DNA from: Hyphomicrobiales bacterium
Lineage (GTDB): Bacteria; Pseudomonadota; Alphaproteobacteria; Rhizobiales; Rhizobiaceae
Assembly: GCA_900473685.1 (NCBI GenBank)
Contig: UCNE01000018.1
Coordinates: forward strand, 247,815-311,814
Length of the DNA: 64,000 nucleotides
Direction of reading: 5' to 3'
This document shows positions 8,939 to 16,544 of this stretch, piece by piece (the first letter of the stretch is position 1; each line of letters opens with the position of its first letter). The translations under genes were made by a program, and so were the position numbers. The notes below the pieces were generated by a model, which was not told the DNA's origin, did no database searches, and was given only the letters and a program-made list of their open reading frames with translations.

Positions 8939-9994
8939 CTAGATGTCATTCAAAAACTTGAGGATCGTTTCGGAGACTTCATGGGGGCGCTCTTGCTGAA
9001 GCCAATGGCCAGCTTCAGAAATGACATGTGAACCGCGCAGATCGGGAACGAGTGCAGGCATCCCCGCTATAATCTGATCCATCCCAGGAATGCTGAGACC
9101 GGTGTCTCGTTCGCCTATCATGAACAACGCCGGGATATTCACGGTCAAGCCAGAGGTAGCGTGCTGCAGTTCCCAGTTGCGATCAAGATTGCGGTAGTAG
9201 TTCAAACCGCCCTTAAAGCTCGATGTCTCAAAGTCTTGTACCAAGCGTTCGAAATCGAAGGCGGGCAGCCAATCTGGCAACGCGGCGGGCTCCGGGAGAC
9301 TTTTCAATAGCCCTATAGTTCGCGACACCATGCCAAAAGGATTTGGAGTGTTATCGCCAGGCAGGCGGGGTCCGGCTTCGCCGCTCGCTGCAAAAATGAG
9401 CTTGCGCAGTGTCAGGTCAATATTTTGACCGAACTCGACCTCGGCTCCAGCAGGGTCTTGGAAATACAGGGGGTAGAAAAGGTACTTGTCATCCTGAGGG
9501 AATATCCGTGAAGGAGGCACAGGTGGCTGGCCCATCATCGGCACGCTCAGAGCGACAATCGCACGGAACCTGTCGGGCCGCATGACCGCTGCTTGCCATG
9601 CTATTGTCGCACCCCAGTCGTGGCCGACCAACACCGCTTGCCTCTCGCCCAGAGCGTCGAGGAGTGCCACGAGGTCACCGACCGAATGGAAAATGGTGTA
9701 CTCATCCGGACGCTCCGGAGACTTCGTTTTCCCATACCCTCTCATGTCCGGCGCAACAGCGCGATAGCCTGCCCGCGCGAATGCCTCGATCTGGTGACGC
9801 CAAGCATATTTGGTTTCGGGAAAACCGTGACAGAACAAGACGAGCGGACCTTCGCCAGCCTCAATGATGCTCATGGGGATCGTGGCTGTCGAAATGATTG
9901 TGCCCTTCATAGGAGCCTCCTGACTAGATGCCTGCTTGGTCGAGGCGTAGAAAGCGACTTGCGCTGCTAGGGCCATAAACATTCGGCGGAGCAT
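8939..9994 (-). CDS. alpha/beta hydrolase, epoxide hydrolase-like, with signal peptide
   Basis: The 351-residue protein begins with a probable signal peptide (MLRRMFMALAAQVAFYAST). It then shows the epoxide hydrolase layout: oxyanion motif HGFPE, nucleophile elbow GHDWGAT with an aspartate nucleophile, and catalytic histidine in SEAGHWLQQE near the C-terminus. The Asp nucleophile favours epoxide hydrolase or haloalkane dehalogenase over esterase. The ATG follows GAGGCAAATTAC. It is divergent from an Rrf2 regulator with shared palindromes between them, suggesting local control. The substrate is unknown. Confidence 0.85.
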   Translation of the reverse strand: MLRRMFMALAAQVAFYASTKQASSQEAPMKGTIISTATIPMSIIEAGEGPLVLFCHGFPETKYAWRHQIEAFARAGYRAVAPDMRGYGKTKSPERPDEYTIFHSVGDLVALLDALGERQAVLVGHDWGATIAWQAAVMRPDRFRAIVALSVPMMGQPPVPPSRIFPQDDKYLFYPLYFQDPAGAEVEFGQNIDLTLRKLIFAASGEAGPRLPGDNTPNPFGMVSRTIGLLKSLPEPAALPDWLPAFDFERLVQDFETSSFKGGLNYYRNLDRNWELQHATSGLTVNIPALFMIGERDTGLSIPGMDQIIAGMPALVPDLRGSHVISEAGHWLQQERPHEVSETILKFLNDI

Positions 9995-10014
9995 GTAATT
10001 TGCCTCTTTTTTGT

Positions 10015-10060
10015 GTAACTATTTATGTTACGGTTTAGTCGAAGGTCAAGATACCGTAAC
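10015..10060. promoter_or_regulatory. palindromic operator cluster between hydrolase and Rrf2 genes
   Basis: An inverted repeat GTAAC-TATTTAT-GTTAC covers 10015-10031. Its right arm, extended to GTTACGGT (10027-10034), also pairs with ACCGTAAC at 10053-10060. Three related half-sites in 46 bp between divergent genes point to the Rrf2 regulator's binding region. This is inferred from position and symmetry only. Confidence 0.6.
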
Positions 10061-10085
10061 AACAATTGTTGCAGAAAGATTCGTT

Positions 10086-10505
10086 ATGAGAAGTGATGGG
10101 CGTCTTGCGAGGATGCTGCACGTGCTGGTCCACATGGGATTACTGGGTGGAAGGGAAACGTCAGAGCGAATTGCGCAAATGCTCAATACGAACCCGGTCG
10201 TCGTTCGCCGTACCCTTGGGGCTTTGCGCGACCATGGCATTGTAGAATCTGAAGGAGGCCGTGGAGGCGGGTGGAGGCTGACCCGCGCGCTAGCTCAGAT
10301 CACTATCCTCGATGTGCAATTCGCTTTGATCGAAGGGCAGATGCTGCCCGCACCATTGTCGAAAGATCATCCCAATTGCCCCGTTGAACGTGCCTCGAAC
10401 GCCGTTCTTGAACACGCACATAAACTCGCCGAAGCTGAATTGAAAAAGGCCTACAGGACAACAACACTTGCGCACATCGCGGAAGCAGCCGTAGCAAGAG
10501 AGTGA
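10086..10505 (+). CDS. Rrf2 family transcriptional regulator
   Basis: The 139-residue protein starts MRSDGRLARMLHVLVHM, typical of Rrf2 proteins, with winged-helix segments ETSERIAQMLNTNPVVVRRTLGALRDHGIV and GGRGGGWRL. The ATG at 10086 was chosen because a TTG at 10011 would lie inside the operator. Only one cysteine (in HPNCPVE) is in the region where IscR/NsrR-type proteins hold a three-cysteine Fe-S cluster site. This member therefore probably does not bind a cluster in that way. It likely regulates the divergent hydrolase. Confidence 0.85.
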   Translation: MRSDGRLARMLHVLVHMGLLGGRETSERIAQMLNTNPVVVRRTLGALRDHGIVESEGGRGGGWRLTRALAQITILDVQFALIEGQMLPAPLSKDHPNCPVERASNAVLEHAHKLAEAELKKAYRTTTLAHIAEAAVARE

Positions 10506-10655
10506 GTTGGTCCAGTGGCGGTAGTGACGTCCGCTTGTGGCGCTTAGCGCTCTCCACACAACGTGACACTCTTCCGAGCAGACCGAAGAGTGGCGCCGTG
10601 AATGCGCAGCCCGCGGGAACAGCGGCAACGTGCCGGGAAATCCACTGCAGCTGCG

Positions 10656-11183
10656 TCAGCCGAGCATGGCGCTAAGCCCGTTGACGGTGTTGGCGTTGCG
10701 TGTTGTGCCGATGCCGAGCTTTTTCGTGGTCAAATGCGACAGCAGTTTCGTCTCGCTCGGTTTGCCAGCGAAATCGATCCAGAGGTCGCCCGCGACAAGG
10801 GTCAGCCTGAGCTGCGGTTCGGCGACGCGCGCCAGCGGCACCAGTGCGGTCTCGGCCAGCGGCTTTCGCATGACCCGCACCACGACATTGCCTCCCTCGC
10901 CCTCGGCAAAAGGGTTGTCCGCGGCAAGCCGCCTCCAGTCGCCAGCCGTGCGCACGATGATATCGACATGTTTGCCAAAGCGGGCACGAAAGGCCGCTTC
11001 CAACCGCTCCTCGATCACGCAAACCGGCGCATCCTCCGCCGCAAAAACCAGATTGCCGGTGGAAACCAGCGTGCGAGCGTCGGTAAAACCCGCTTCCTGC
11101 GCCATTGCCCTCAGATCGGCCATGACGACGCGGCGTCCGGGACCGAGCACGATCGAATGCAGCAAAGCGACATAGGTTGCCAC
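10656..11183 (-). CDS. DUF1697 domain protein
   Basis: From a GTG at 11183 the product reads (M)ATYVALLHSIVLGPGRRV, then MADLRAMAQEAGF, ARTLVSTGNLVFAA and NNxxAE-type segments. This matches DUF1697 (175 residues, usual size about 175-180). A longer frame exists upstream but overlaps yidD. The GTG lies 4 bp beyond the yidD stop, so the two are probably cotranscribed. DUF1697 proteins are small alpha/beta proteins of unknown biochemical role. Confidence 0.85.
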   Translation of the reverse strand: MATYVALLHSIVLGPGRRVVMADLRAMAQEAGFTDARTLVSTGNLVFAAEDAPVCVIEERLEAAFRARFGKHVDIIVRTAGDWRRLAADNPFAEGEGGNVVVRVMRKPLAETALVPLARVAEPQLRLTLVAGDLWIDFAGKPSETKLLSHLTTKKLGIGTTRNANTVNGLSAMLG

Positions 11184-11187
11184 AGCC

Positions 11188-11559
11188 TCATTCCCCCGCC
11201 GGCCGCGGCAGGCGCCAGAGCCGCCAGGGTTCCCACCAGCGCGCTGCGATGCGGTCCGGCACCGGGTCGAACCCACTCGTGCCGCCAGGGCCGCAACGCA
11301 TAAAGCGGAACAGCACCATCCAGCCGCCCGGCCAGAAACCGTGGCGGGCGATGACCTCGTAGCCATATTCGGAACAGGTCGGGATATGGCGGCAGGAATT
11401 GCCGATGAAGCCGGAGAGCGTCAACTGGTAGAGCCGGATGAAAGCCATGCCGAACAGCCGCCCCGGCGTCTTGCGAAACGGGCCTCCATAGTTGCGGCCT
11501 GAATAGGGCCGCCTTGCGACACCCTCCTCATGGCCCTGACATTCCGGCTTGCCGCACAT
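11188..11559 (-). CDS. yidD: membrane protein insertion efficiency factor YidD
   Basis: The 123-residue protein contains the YidD signature: YQLTLSGFIGNSCRHIPTCSEYGYEVI with paired cysteines, then GFWPGGWMVLFRFMRCGP and a G(F)DPVP ending. YidD is a small amphipathic protein associated with YidC-dependent inner membrane insertion. The ATG at 11559 begins 1 bp after the upstream IscU-like stop codon. A longer frame from 11622 would overlap that gene substantially. It sits away from rpmH-rnpA-yidC, as is common in rhizobia. Confidence 0.93.
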   Translation of the reverse strand: MCGKPECQGHEEGVARRPYSGRNYGGPFRKTPGRLFGMAFIRLYQLTLSGFIGNSCRHIPTCSEYGYEVIARHGFWPGGWMVLFRFMRCGPGGTSGFDPVPDRIAARWWEPWRLWRLPRPAGE

Positions 11560-11560
11560 C

Positions 11561-12010
11561 TCAGACGGCAGCCTTGACCGGGCGCGACGCTTCGATCTGG
11601 CCCATCGCATCGACGACGGCATCGAAGGTCAGCATGGTCGAGGCATGGCGGGCCTTGTAATCCCTGACGGGTTTGAGGAAGCGCATGTCCTCGAAACGGC
11701 CCGATGGCCCCTCGCCGTCCGCCTTCAGCATCGCCAGCATGTCTTCGCGCGCCTTCCGGATTTCGGCCGATGTCGCACCGACCACATGGCGGGCCATGAT
11801 CGAGGATGACGCCTGCCCCAGAGCGCAGGCTTTCACCTCATGGGCGAAGTCAACAACGATGTCGCCGTCCATTTTCAGATAGACGCGGACCTTCGAGCCA
11901 CACAGCTTGGAATGGGCGCTGGCTTCCGCATCCGGATCGGCGAGCGTGCCGCTTTTCGGGATATTGCCGGCGAACTCCAAGATCCTGCTGTTATAGATTT
12001 CATCCATCAT
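11561..12010 (-). CDS. IscU/SufU-like iron-sulfur scaffold family protein
   Basis: The 149-residue protein has the NifU N-terminal/SufU fold: an N-terminal helix (EIYNSRILEFAGNIP), KLCGSKVRVYLKMDG with Cys37, KACALGQASSS with Cys62, and a C-terminal FLKPVRDYKARHASTML region. Canonical scaffolds have a third cysteine in the last motif, but here Ala123 occupies it. It may carry or transfer Fe-S or sulfur differently, or have another role. It is the first gene of a minus-strand cluster with yidD and DUF1697. An alternative start is Met2. Confidence 0.85.
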   Translation of the reverse strand: MMDEIYNSRILEFAGNIPKSGTLADPDAEASAHSKLCGSKVRVYLKMDGDIVVDFAHEVKACALGQASSSIMARHVVGATSAEIRKAREDMLAMLKADGEGPSGRFEDMRFLKPVRDYKARHASTMLTFDAVVDAMGQIEASRPVKAAV

Positions 12011-12350
12011 TCGGCGCGATCCGCTTGTTTTTGCGCGTTTTCAGGCAAACGGCGCATGATTTTCTATCGTATCTCAGAAAAAAACACAGTGTCTCCATCT
12101 GCGCCCCTTTCACATGCATCCCGGCATATTATATGCTATGTCGTGTGGGGGCGACAGGTTCGCAAGAGCGAACAGTCGCCTGTTGTTTGGGAAACCGTGC
12201 CGGATGATCCAGAGCCCTTAACCTCTGCAAATCAAAAAGCCCCGGAGCCCGCCGACGGAAACCAGGCCTGAACACATCAGGTCAATGGCCAGTGGCGAGT
12301 TGTCCGAAAAGATAAACGTCAAGTAACATCAGTTACGCCAAGAGGCCATT
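12011..12350. other. divergent promoter region upstream of IscU-like gene and folE
   Basis: 340 bp with no supported ORF. It has an AT-rich stretch with TATTATATGCTATG at about 12127-12140, resembling a -10 region. It also holds a strong hairpin (12150-12180) and two weaker ones (CAGAG/CTCTG at about 12210-12227; CCTGA/TCAGG near 12267). It may encode a folE leader or a small RNA; see findings. Confidence 0.45.
12150..12180 (+). other. strong two-part hairpin upstream of folE
   Basis: GGCGAC-AG-GTTCGC-AAGA-GCGAAC-A-GTCGCC: an outer 6-bp and an inner 6-bp stem separated by a small asymmetric bulge. No T-run follows, so it is not a simple terminator. I could not match it to a known riboswitch class. 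Confidence 0.5.
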
Positions 12351-12968
12351 ATGGACGCCATAGTCAAGAATTTTCCTGCCGTGCCCGCCGCTGACGGCCG
12401 GCCGAGCCAGAAGGAAGCCGAGGACGCCGTTCGCGTTCTCTTGCGCTGGGCTGGAGACGATCCGGCACGCGAAGGACTTCTCGATACCCCTGCCCGTGTT
12501 GCCAAGGCCTACAAGGAACTGTTTTCCGGCTATGATCTGGCTGCCGAGGATGTGCTGGGCCGCACCTTCGAGGAGGTTGGCGGATACGACGACATCGTTC
12601 TCGTCAAGGACATTCCGTTCTTCTCGCACTGCGAACACCATATGGTTCCGATCATCGGCAAGGCGCATGTCGCTTATCTTCCGGCTGGCAAGGTGCTTGG
12701 CCTGTCGAAGATCGCCCGCGTCGTCGATATTTTTGGCCGCCGCCTGCAGACGCAGGAAACCATGACCGCGCAGATCGCCAAGGCGATCGATGACACGCTG
12801 CAGCCGCGCGGTGTCGCCGTGATGATCGAAGCCGAGCATATGTGCATGGCGATGCGTGGCGTCCAGAAGCAGGGCTCGACGACATTGACCACCACCTTTA
12901 CCGGTGTCTTCAAGACCGAGCCCGCCGAACAGGCCCGCTTCATGACCATGCTGCGGGGCTTCAAGTAA
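12351..12968 (+). CDS. folE: GTP cyclohydrolase I
   Basis: The 205-residue enzyme converts GTP to 7,8-dihydroneopterin triphosphate, the first step of folate (and in some bacteria queuosine) synthesis. Zinc ligands lie in [11 protein letters not shown] and the C-terminal [11 protein letters not shown] segment. [16 protein letters not shown] and RLQTQE are family hallmarks. Retention of the cysteine ligands marks it as the zinc-dependent type IA enzyme. It is followed 23 bp later by hisI on the same strand, a conserved pairing in rhizobia as far as I recall. Confidence 0.97.
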   Translation: MDAIVKNFPAVPAADGRPSQKEAEDAVRVLLRWAGDDPAREGLLDTPARVAKAYKELFSGYDLAAEDVLGRTFEEVGGYDDIVLVKDIPFFSHCEHHMVPIIGKAHVAYLPAGKVLGLSKIARVVDIFGRRLQTQETMTAQIAKAIDDTLQPRGVAVMIEAEHMCMAMRGVQKQGSTTLTTTFTGVFKTEPAEQARFMTMLRGFK

Positions 12969-12991
12969 GCTCCGTCAACCGGAGCTTTCCG

Positions 12992-13444
12992 ATGACAATT
13001 GAATTTGCCTCCCCGTCCACCAACAAGGCGGAACTGGAATCCGGTTCCGCTTTCACGCCACGTTTCGACGCCAATGGCCTGATCACCGCCGTCGTTACCG
13101 ACGCTGGCGACGGCACGTTGCTGATGGTTGCGCACATGAATGCCGAGGCTTTGGCGCTGACCATCGAAACCGGCATCGCCCACTATTACAGCCGCTCACG
13201 CAAGAGCCTCTGGAAAAAGGGCGAAACGTCCGGTAACCTGCAAACAGTCGAAGAAATTCGCACCGACTGCGATCAGGATGCACTGTGGCTGAAAGTCCGT
13301 GTCGCTGGCCATGACGCAACCTGCCACACCGGCCGGCGCTCATGCTTTTATCGTGCCGTTGGCGCCAAGGATGGTGTCACGTCACTTAACATCATTGATA
13401 CCGAAATTCATTTCCATCCGGACGACATCTACGGCAAAAATTAA
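12992..13444 (+). CDS. hisI: phosphoribosyl-AMP cyclohydrolase
   Basis: The 150-residue enzyme catalyses the third step of histidine biosynthesis, opening the adenine ring of phosphoribosyl-AMP. Visible motifs are [34 protein letters not shown], metal-binding [11 protein letters not shown] and the cysteine pair [11 protein letters not shown]. The ATG at 12992 has GGAG 9 bases upstream; a longer frame from 12842 overlaps folE and is rejected. It is a monofunctional HisI without the HisE domain, as usual in alphaproteobacteria. Confidence 0.97.
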   Translation: MTIEFASPSTNKAELESGSAFTPRFDANGLITAVVTDAGDGTLLMVAHMNAEALALTIETGIAHYYSRSRKSLWKKGETSGNLQTVEEIRTDCDQDALWLKVRVAGHDATCHTGRRSCFYRAVGAKDGVTSLNIIDTEIHFHPDDIYGKN

Positions 13445-13654
13445 TCATCTGACGCTTTTTGGCTCAGTTTCTTAAGGGATTCACGATTTCGCAACCAGAC
13501 TGGGAGCGTAATCTCGACAAAGGATGCGTTCCGCCGGGAACACCTGCGCGGAACGGACCTCCTGTAGATTGAGTTCCTACGGCATGCGCTTGCAATGCAG
13601 TAAAGCGAGACGTGACGGCCTGTAACAGTGTGTTCTGCGGCATGGAGGTGCCGG

Positions 13655-14626
13655 ATGTTGAACTGGACATTCAATCGCAGCGGTATCACCGCAGATGCTT
13701 CCGTGCCCGGCGGCCCTTCCCACGCTCTGAGTGCACCTCCCCCCGAACAGATCAAGCCTCCGAAATCGAAGATCGCGCTTGCGCTTGGCGGTGGTGCGGC
13801 CCGCGGCTGGGCGCATATCGGCGTCTTGAAAGCACTGGACGAGGAAGGCATCGAAGTCGGCATGATTGCCGGCACGTCGATCGGCGCTTTGGTCGGCGGC
13901 TGTTATCTGGCTGGAAAACTCGACGAGCTTGAAACCTTCGCCCGCTCGCTGACGATGCGGCGGATTGCCGGACTGCTTGATTTCGCCATCGGTGGCGGCG
14001 GCCTGTTCGGCGGCCTGCGCCTGACCAAGCGGATGCAGGAACACCTGCAGGACATGTCGATCGAAAATCTCGACCGGACATTCGTTGCTGTTGCGACCGA
14101 GGTCAATTCCGGTCACGAAGTCTGGATCGGCCAGGGCTCGCTGATCACCGCGATCCGCGCCTCCTATGCGCTGCCGGGCATTTTCGAGCCGGTCAAATGC
14201 AACAATCGCACCCTGATGGACGGCGCGCTGGTCAATCCGGTGCCGGTATCGGTCTGCCGCGCCCACGAGCAGCAGCTGGTCGTTGCCGTCAACCTTAACT
14301 ACGATCTCTATGGCCGCTCCGCCGTCATCAAACACAATGCGGGAAGCCAGACGGCCGAGCAGCCTGCAATGCCAAAGCAGCCGGAAGGTCAGGCCGGACG
14401 GCTGGGCATGACCAGCGTCATGGTCCAGGCCTTCAACATCATCCAGGACCGTATTTCCCGCGCACGGCTTGCCGGCGATCCACCGGATCTGGCACTGCAT
14501 CCAAAACTCAACGATATCGGCCTGTCGGAGTTTCACCGCGCCGGCGAGGCGATCGATCGCGGCTATTACGAAACCAAGTCGAAGCTCAGCGAGCTTCAAC
14601 GGCTTCAGGACGTGATGCTGCGATAA
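13655..14626 (+). CDS. patatin-like phospholipase (RssA-type)
   Basis: Patatin domain features are all present: oxyanion loop LGGGAARGWAHIGVL near residue 50, nucleophile elbow GTSIGALVG, and catalytic aspartate in LMDGALVNPVP. The protein is about 323 residues long with no signal peptide. Such enzymes hydrolyse acyl ester bonds of phospholipids. The C-terminal part ends in a helical segment (YYETKSKLSELQRLQDVM). The ATG at 13655 follows GGAGGTGCCGG. It is followed by a strong terminator and is probably monocistronic. Confidence 0.9.
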   Translation: MLNWTFNRSGITADASVPGGPSHALSAPPPEQIKPPKSKIALALGGGAARGWAHIGVLKALDEEGIEVGMIAGTSIGALVGGCYLAGKLDELETFARSLTMRRIAGLLDFAIGGGGLFGGLRLTKRMQEHLQDMSIENLDRTFVAVATEVNSGHEVWIGQGSLITAIRASYALPGIFEPVKCNNRTLMDGALVNPVPVSVCRAHEQQLVVAVNLNYDLYGRSAVIKHNAGSQTAEQPAMPKQPEGQAGRLGMTSVMVQAFNIIQDRISRARLAGDPPDLALHPKLNDIGLSEFHRAGEAIDRGYYETKSKLSELQRLQDVMLR

Positions 14627-14653
14627 TTTCCGGCGTTGACACCCGGCACCTCT

Positions 14654-14686
14654 GCCGCGCGGCCCTTAAGGCAGCGCGGCTTTTTT
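14654..14686 (+). terminator. terminator of patatin gene
   Basis: GCCGCGC ... GCGCGGC stem with a 13-nt loop followed by six T residues, 28 bp after the patatin stop codon. Confidence 0.85.
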
Positions 14687-14702
14687 CTGCGTGGCCGGCG
14701 GA

Positions 14703-15131
14703 TCAGCCGGCGATATAGGCCTTGATCTGTTCGGTCTCATGTTCGATCGCCCGGATATGATGACGGACCGCATCGCCGATCGAGACGATGCCGACAAGGC
14801 GGCCGTTCTTTTCGACCGGAAGATGGCGGGCACGCATGTTGTTCATGATTTCCATGATGTCGTTGATGCTCATCTCCTCGGTGCAGCAGTACACCTTCGC
14901 CCACATGACGGAGGATACCGGCTTGTCGAGGCATTCGGCGCCGAACTTGGCCATGGCAGCGACCACGTCGCGCTCCGTCAAGATGCCGGCGATCTTGTCT
15001 CCCGGCTTGACGATGATGACGGCACCGATGCGATTTTCACTGAGCAAGGCGACCGCCTGGCGCACTTTTGCCTGCGGGTCGACCGTCACCACCTGACGGC
15101 CCTTTTCGTTCAATATTGCCTTAACAGACAT
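14703..15131 (-). CDS. CBS domain protein
   Basis: The 142-residue protein consists of two CBS repeats: residues about 10-60 with AVALLSENRIGAVIIV and GILTERDVV, and about 75-135 with NMRARHLPVEKNGRLVGIVSIGDAV. Stand-alone CBS pairs bind adenine nucleotides and regulate partner proteins. No other domain is attached and no partner is evident nearby. A 254-bp gap separates it from the rhomboid gene upstream. Confidence 0.92.
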   Translation of the reverse strand: MSVKAILNEKGRQVVTVDPQAKVRQAVALLSENRIGAVIIVKPGDKIAGILTERDVVAAMAKFGAECLDKPVSSVMWAKVYCCTEEMSINDIMEIMNNMRARHLPVEKNGRLVGIVSIGDAVRHHIRAIEHETEQIKAYIAG

Positions 15132-15385
15132 TCAAACCCTCCCGTTTCAGCGACCTGCATCTGACCGGGATATTGGCGAACCGCAAAGCGCTCCTCGCGT
15201 CGCGGTTATGGACCAATTCGCAAGACAGATATCATTCCTGTCGCGTTATCTGCCCATTGGCAACCAACCGGGGACCGCGCGGTTCACTGCCTTCGGACGG
15301 GAATGGTGCGCTACAGACCGGCGAAAATCAAGCGTTCTCGGTGAGATCACCGATCTTTCGAAAGGCCGTGACAGCCTTGCGACGA

Positions 15386-16129
15386 TCAATGCCGGGGATC
15401 GAAAAGACCAAACAGCAGGAAGCCGAACAGGAAGCCGCCGATATGCGCCTCCCAGGCGATGCCCCCGGCACCGCCAAAGGCAAAGACGCCAAGGCCAATC
15501 AGGAAATTGGTGAGGAACCAGATGCCGGTGAAGACCACGACGGAGCGGTTAGACAACGCCTCGCCGATGCTGAGCCGGCGGTTGAGATGGGCAAATTGCC
15601 GGCTGATACGGCCGCTGGGCGAAAAGACGAACCGTGCAGCCGCCCCCATCAGACCGGCAACCACGCCGGAGGCGCCGACGACAAAGATCGTTTCGCCCCA
15701 ATGGAAAGCCACATGCAGGGCGACCGCAGCAACGGCCGAAAGGCACCAGAAAAGCATGAAACGCGCCGGGCCGATCCGGCGGATAACCGGAGCACCGAAT
15801 GCCACCATCCAGAAACCGTTGAAAATCAGATGCTCCCAGGAACCATGCAGCAGCGAATATGTCAGGGGGCTCCAGAGCCAGGCCAGGGTCTGATCCGCCA
15901 ACGGATGATCGTATCGTGCCGGCCAGAACGCGAAGTTCAGGATCACCTCGCTATCGACGGCGGCAGACAGCAGGTAGGTGCGCACCACATGGATGATCAC
16001 CAGCAGCGCCAGCATGGCGACAAGACCTGACGGCAGGTTGAACGCCGGTTCGCTGACCCGCGTTGCATTTGCCGTTTCGGTGTCCTGCGGCGGCGTTGCG
16101 CCGTCGGTTTGGTCTGTCATGCTGCTCAC
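15386..16129 (-). CDS. rhomboid family intramembrane serine protease
   Basis: The 247-residue protein has about six transmembrane segments and the rhomboid catalytic dyad: Ser154 in VGASGVV (GxSG) and His229 in WEAHIGGFLFG. The conserved LLHGSWEHLIFN (HxxxN, H100/N104) on the second helix is also present. It should cleave transmembrane substrates within the inner membrane. The GTG at 16129 was chosen because GGAAGG lies about 5 bases upstream; an ATG three codons later is possible. Confidence 0.92.
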   Translation of the reverse strand: MSSMTDQTDGATPPQDTETANATRVSEPAFNLPSGLVAMLALLVIIHVVRTYLLSAAVDSEVILNFAFWPARYDHPLADQTLAWLWSPLTYSLLHGSWEHLIFNGFWMVAFGAPVIRRIGPARFMLFWCLSAVAAVALHVAFHWGETIFVVGASGVVAGLMGAAARFVFSPSGRISRQFAHLNRRLSIGEALSNRSVVVFTGIWFLTNFLIGLGVFAFGGAGGIAWEAHIGGFLFGFLLFGLFDPRH

Positions 16130-16287
16130 GGTTCCTTCCGCCGGCTCATCCTCAACCCGGCACTCGCGCCTCGCTCTATACGATTCACGGCCGCGTCAAA
16201 AGCGGCGAGATGCGCGGCACTTGTTCGCACAGCTTGCAGGCAGAGAGCAAATCAAAAGGATTTGCGATAAAACGCCAGCGTGCCGAT

Positions 16288-16322
16288 AAAAAAAGGCCGT
16301 CCAGTCAAAAAACTGAACGGCC
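16288..16322 (-). terminator. orphan minus-strand terminator
   Basis: On the minus strand, GGCCGTTCAGT and ACTGGACGGCC form an 11-bp stem (one G-U pair) around a T-rich loop, followed by seven T residues. No minus-strand gene lies upstream of it; the nearest upstream gene is the plus-strand PAS gene. It therefore probably ends an unannotated RNA. Confidence 0.75.
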
Positions 16323-16430
16323 GGTGAGCCCCCAAAAATTCCGAGCCCATAAGTTTGTGTGCCGAAGGCAACCCTTCGTGAAGTGATGCCCGTTGATGCC
16401 ATCAGATCCGGGCGCTTTCAATCTAAACCA
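16288..16430 (-). ncRNA. candidate small RNA (5' end undefined)
   Basis: This is the stretch leading into the orphan terminator at 16288-16322. It contains a second small hairpin on the minus strand (GAAGGgttgCCTTC at about 16366-16379) and no convincing coding frame; the minus-strand open frame here has no ribosome binding site. The 5' boundary is a guess from spacing to an AT-rich region at 16418-16446. Not matched to a known family. Confidence 0.4.
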
Positions 16431-16544
16431 AACATTAACCTTAATATCGCGCTGGCACGGAAATCGCTCTGTCATTACTGCGGGGCCGTTTTCCCCCGCC
16501 AGATGTGCCAAAGCGGCACAAAATGTGATGAATGGAATGAAAGC

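Noticed and set aside
8765..9031. 88-residue plus-strand frame before the hydrolase
   Set aside because: No ribosome binding site, overlaps the convergent hydrolase gene, and no recognisable product.
12150..12350. 6S RNA or tmRNA upstream of folE
   Set aside because: A short run (GTTCGCAAG ... CAGTC) looks like part of enterobacterial 6S RNA, but the region folds as local hairpins without the long closing stem and bubble, and alphaproteobacterial tmRNA is a permuted two-piece form.
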